A stretch of 6,675 bases of DNA from Candidatus Aerophobota bacterium (GTDB taxonomy: Bacteria; Aerophobota; Aerophobia; Aerophobales; JAGGXI01). The translations under genes were made by a program, and so were the position numbers. The stretch spans positions 1-6,675 of the forward strand of contig JAGGXI010000009.1 in NCBI GenBank assembly GCA_021163155.1, read 5' to 3'. The notes below the pieces were generated by a model. The model worked only from the letters and a program-made list of their open reading frames with translations. It had not been told where the DNA came from and did no database searches. How positions within the stretch are numbered: position 1 is the first letter of the stretch; every line of letters begins with the position of its first letter. Below are positions 6,453-6,675 of the stretch, piece by piece.

Positions 6453-6675
6453 GTTTCTTCTCCTTTAACTTGTTATTATTTTTTTTAATCTATAAGTTAT
6501 ATTTATTCACCCCCCTCCATTTTTATTAGTTCTCTCGGAAATTCTTTATCCGTCTTTGCCCAGTAGCAATAGTTTATATTTTCTAATAAGACTAACTTTT
6601 CTTAAAAAACAATCATATTATTAACCCGGTGGATTCAGCAAATTATCAAGGTTCTCTTTGGATAGAATTTAGTAG
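6453..6675 (-). promoter_or_regulatory. Upstream region of the operon, no intact gene
   Basis: This 223-base AT-rich stretch should hold the operon promoter, but no match is convincing. The best pairs on the minus strand are TTGCTG (6636-6641) with TATGAT (6612-6617) at 18 bases, and TTGTTT (6607-6612) with TATTAG (6583-6588) at 18 bases; both have poor -35 boxes. The ribosome site AAAGGAG (6460-6466) serves the binding-protein gene. One minus-strand frame ending at TAA 6505-6503 encodes 32 protein-like residues without a start codon and is interrupted further upstream by TAA (6602-6604) and TGA (6635-6637). No tRNA, riboswitch or clear terminator was recognised. Confidence 0.3.

Noticed and set aside
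6540-6572. GGGCAAAGACGG-containing leader segment considered as a riboswitch piece (GGCAAA recalls cyclic-di-GMP-I elements)
   Set aside because: The flanking paired elements and conserved bases of that class are absent, and the segment reads better as a protein-coding remnant.
6630-6675. Plus-strand frame from GTG at about 6630 to the window end
   Set aside because: Only about 15 codons are visible, there is no ribosome site, and nothing recognisable is encoded.

Overview
The window is an AT-rich stretch of a bacterial genome with every recognisable gene on the minus strand, so transcription runs from high to low coordinates. Intergenic gaps are short, reading frames overlap, and Shine-Dalgarno sequences are strong and bacterial-type. 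The solute-binding protein has a signal-peptidase-I style leader rather than a lipobox, which suggests a diderm with a periplasm. Gene content and base composition would fit an amino-acid-using anaerobe or an uncultured lineage, but no phylogenetic marker is present and the taxon cannot be named from this window.

Layout in transcription order: an upstream region without an intact gene (6675-6453); a branched-chain amino acid (LIV/HAAT) type ABC importer made of a periplasmic binding protein (6452-5130), permease livH (5046-4180), permease livM (4189-3194), ATPase livG (3188-2460) and ATPase livF (2473-1769); a two-cysteine enzyme of the maleate isomerase / Asp-Glu racemase superfamily (1727-1014); pxpA, 5-oxoprolinase subunit A (1006-239); a 95 bp gap with a good sigma-70-type promoter candidate; and the first 47 codons of pxpB, 5-oxoprolinase subunit B, which run off the window at base 1. 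pxpC would be expected next, outside the window.

The genes read as one uptake-and-catabolism operon. The importer would bring in a small amino acid-like compound. PxpA with PxpB and PxpC would open the 5-oxoproline (pyroglutamate) lactam to glutamate using ATP. The Cys/Cys isomerase between them could change the stereochemistry or the cis/trans geometry of the substrate or a related acid. The link between importer and 5-oxoprolinase is inferred from position only; the binding-protein family alone does not give the substrate.

The points most worth a second look are the transporter-isomerase-5-oxoprolinase arrangement, the pxpB start and its own promoter at the window edge, a 10 bp stem hairpin without a U-tract just after the binding-protein gene, the complementary departures of LivG and LivF from ABC ATPase consensus, and a protein-like but interrupted frame upstream of the operon. 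No clearly novel defence, mobile or RNA system was found.
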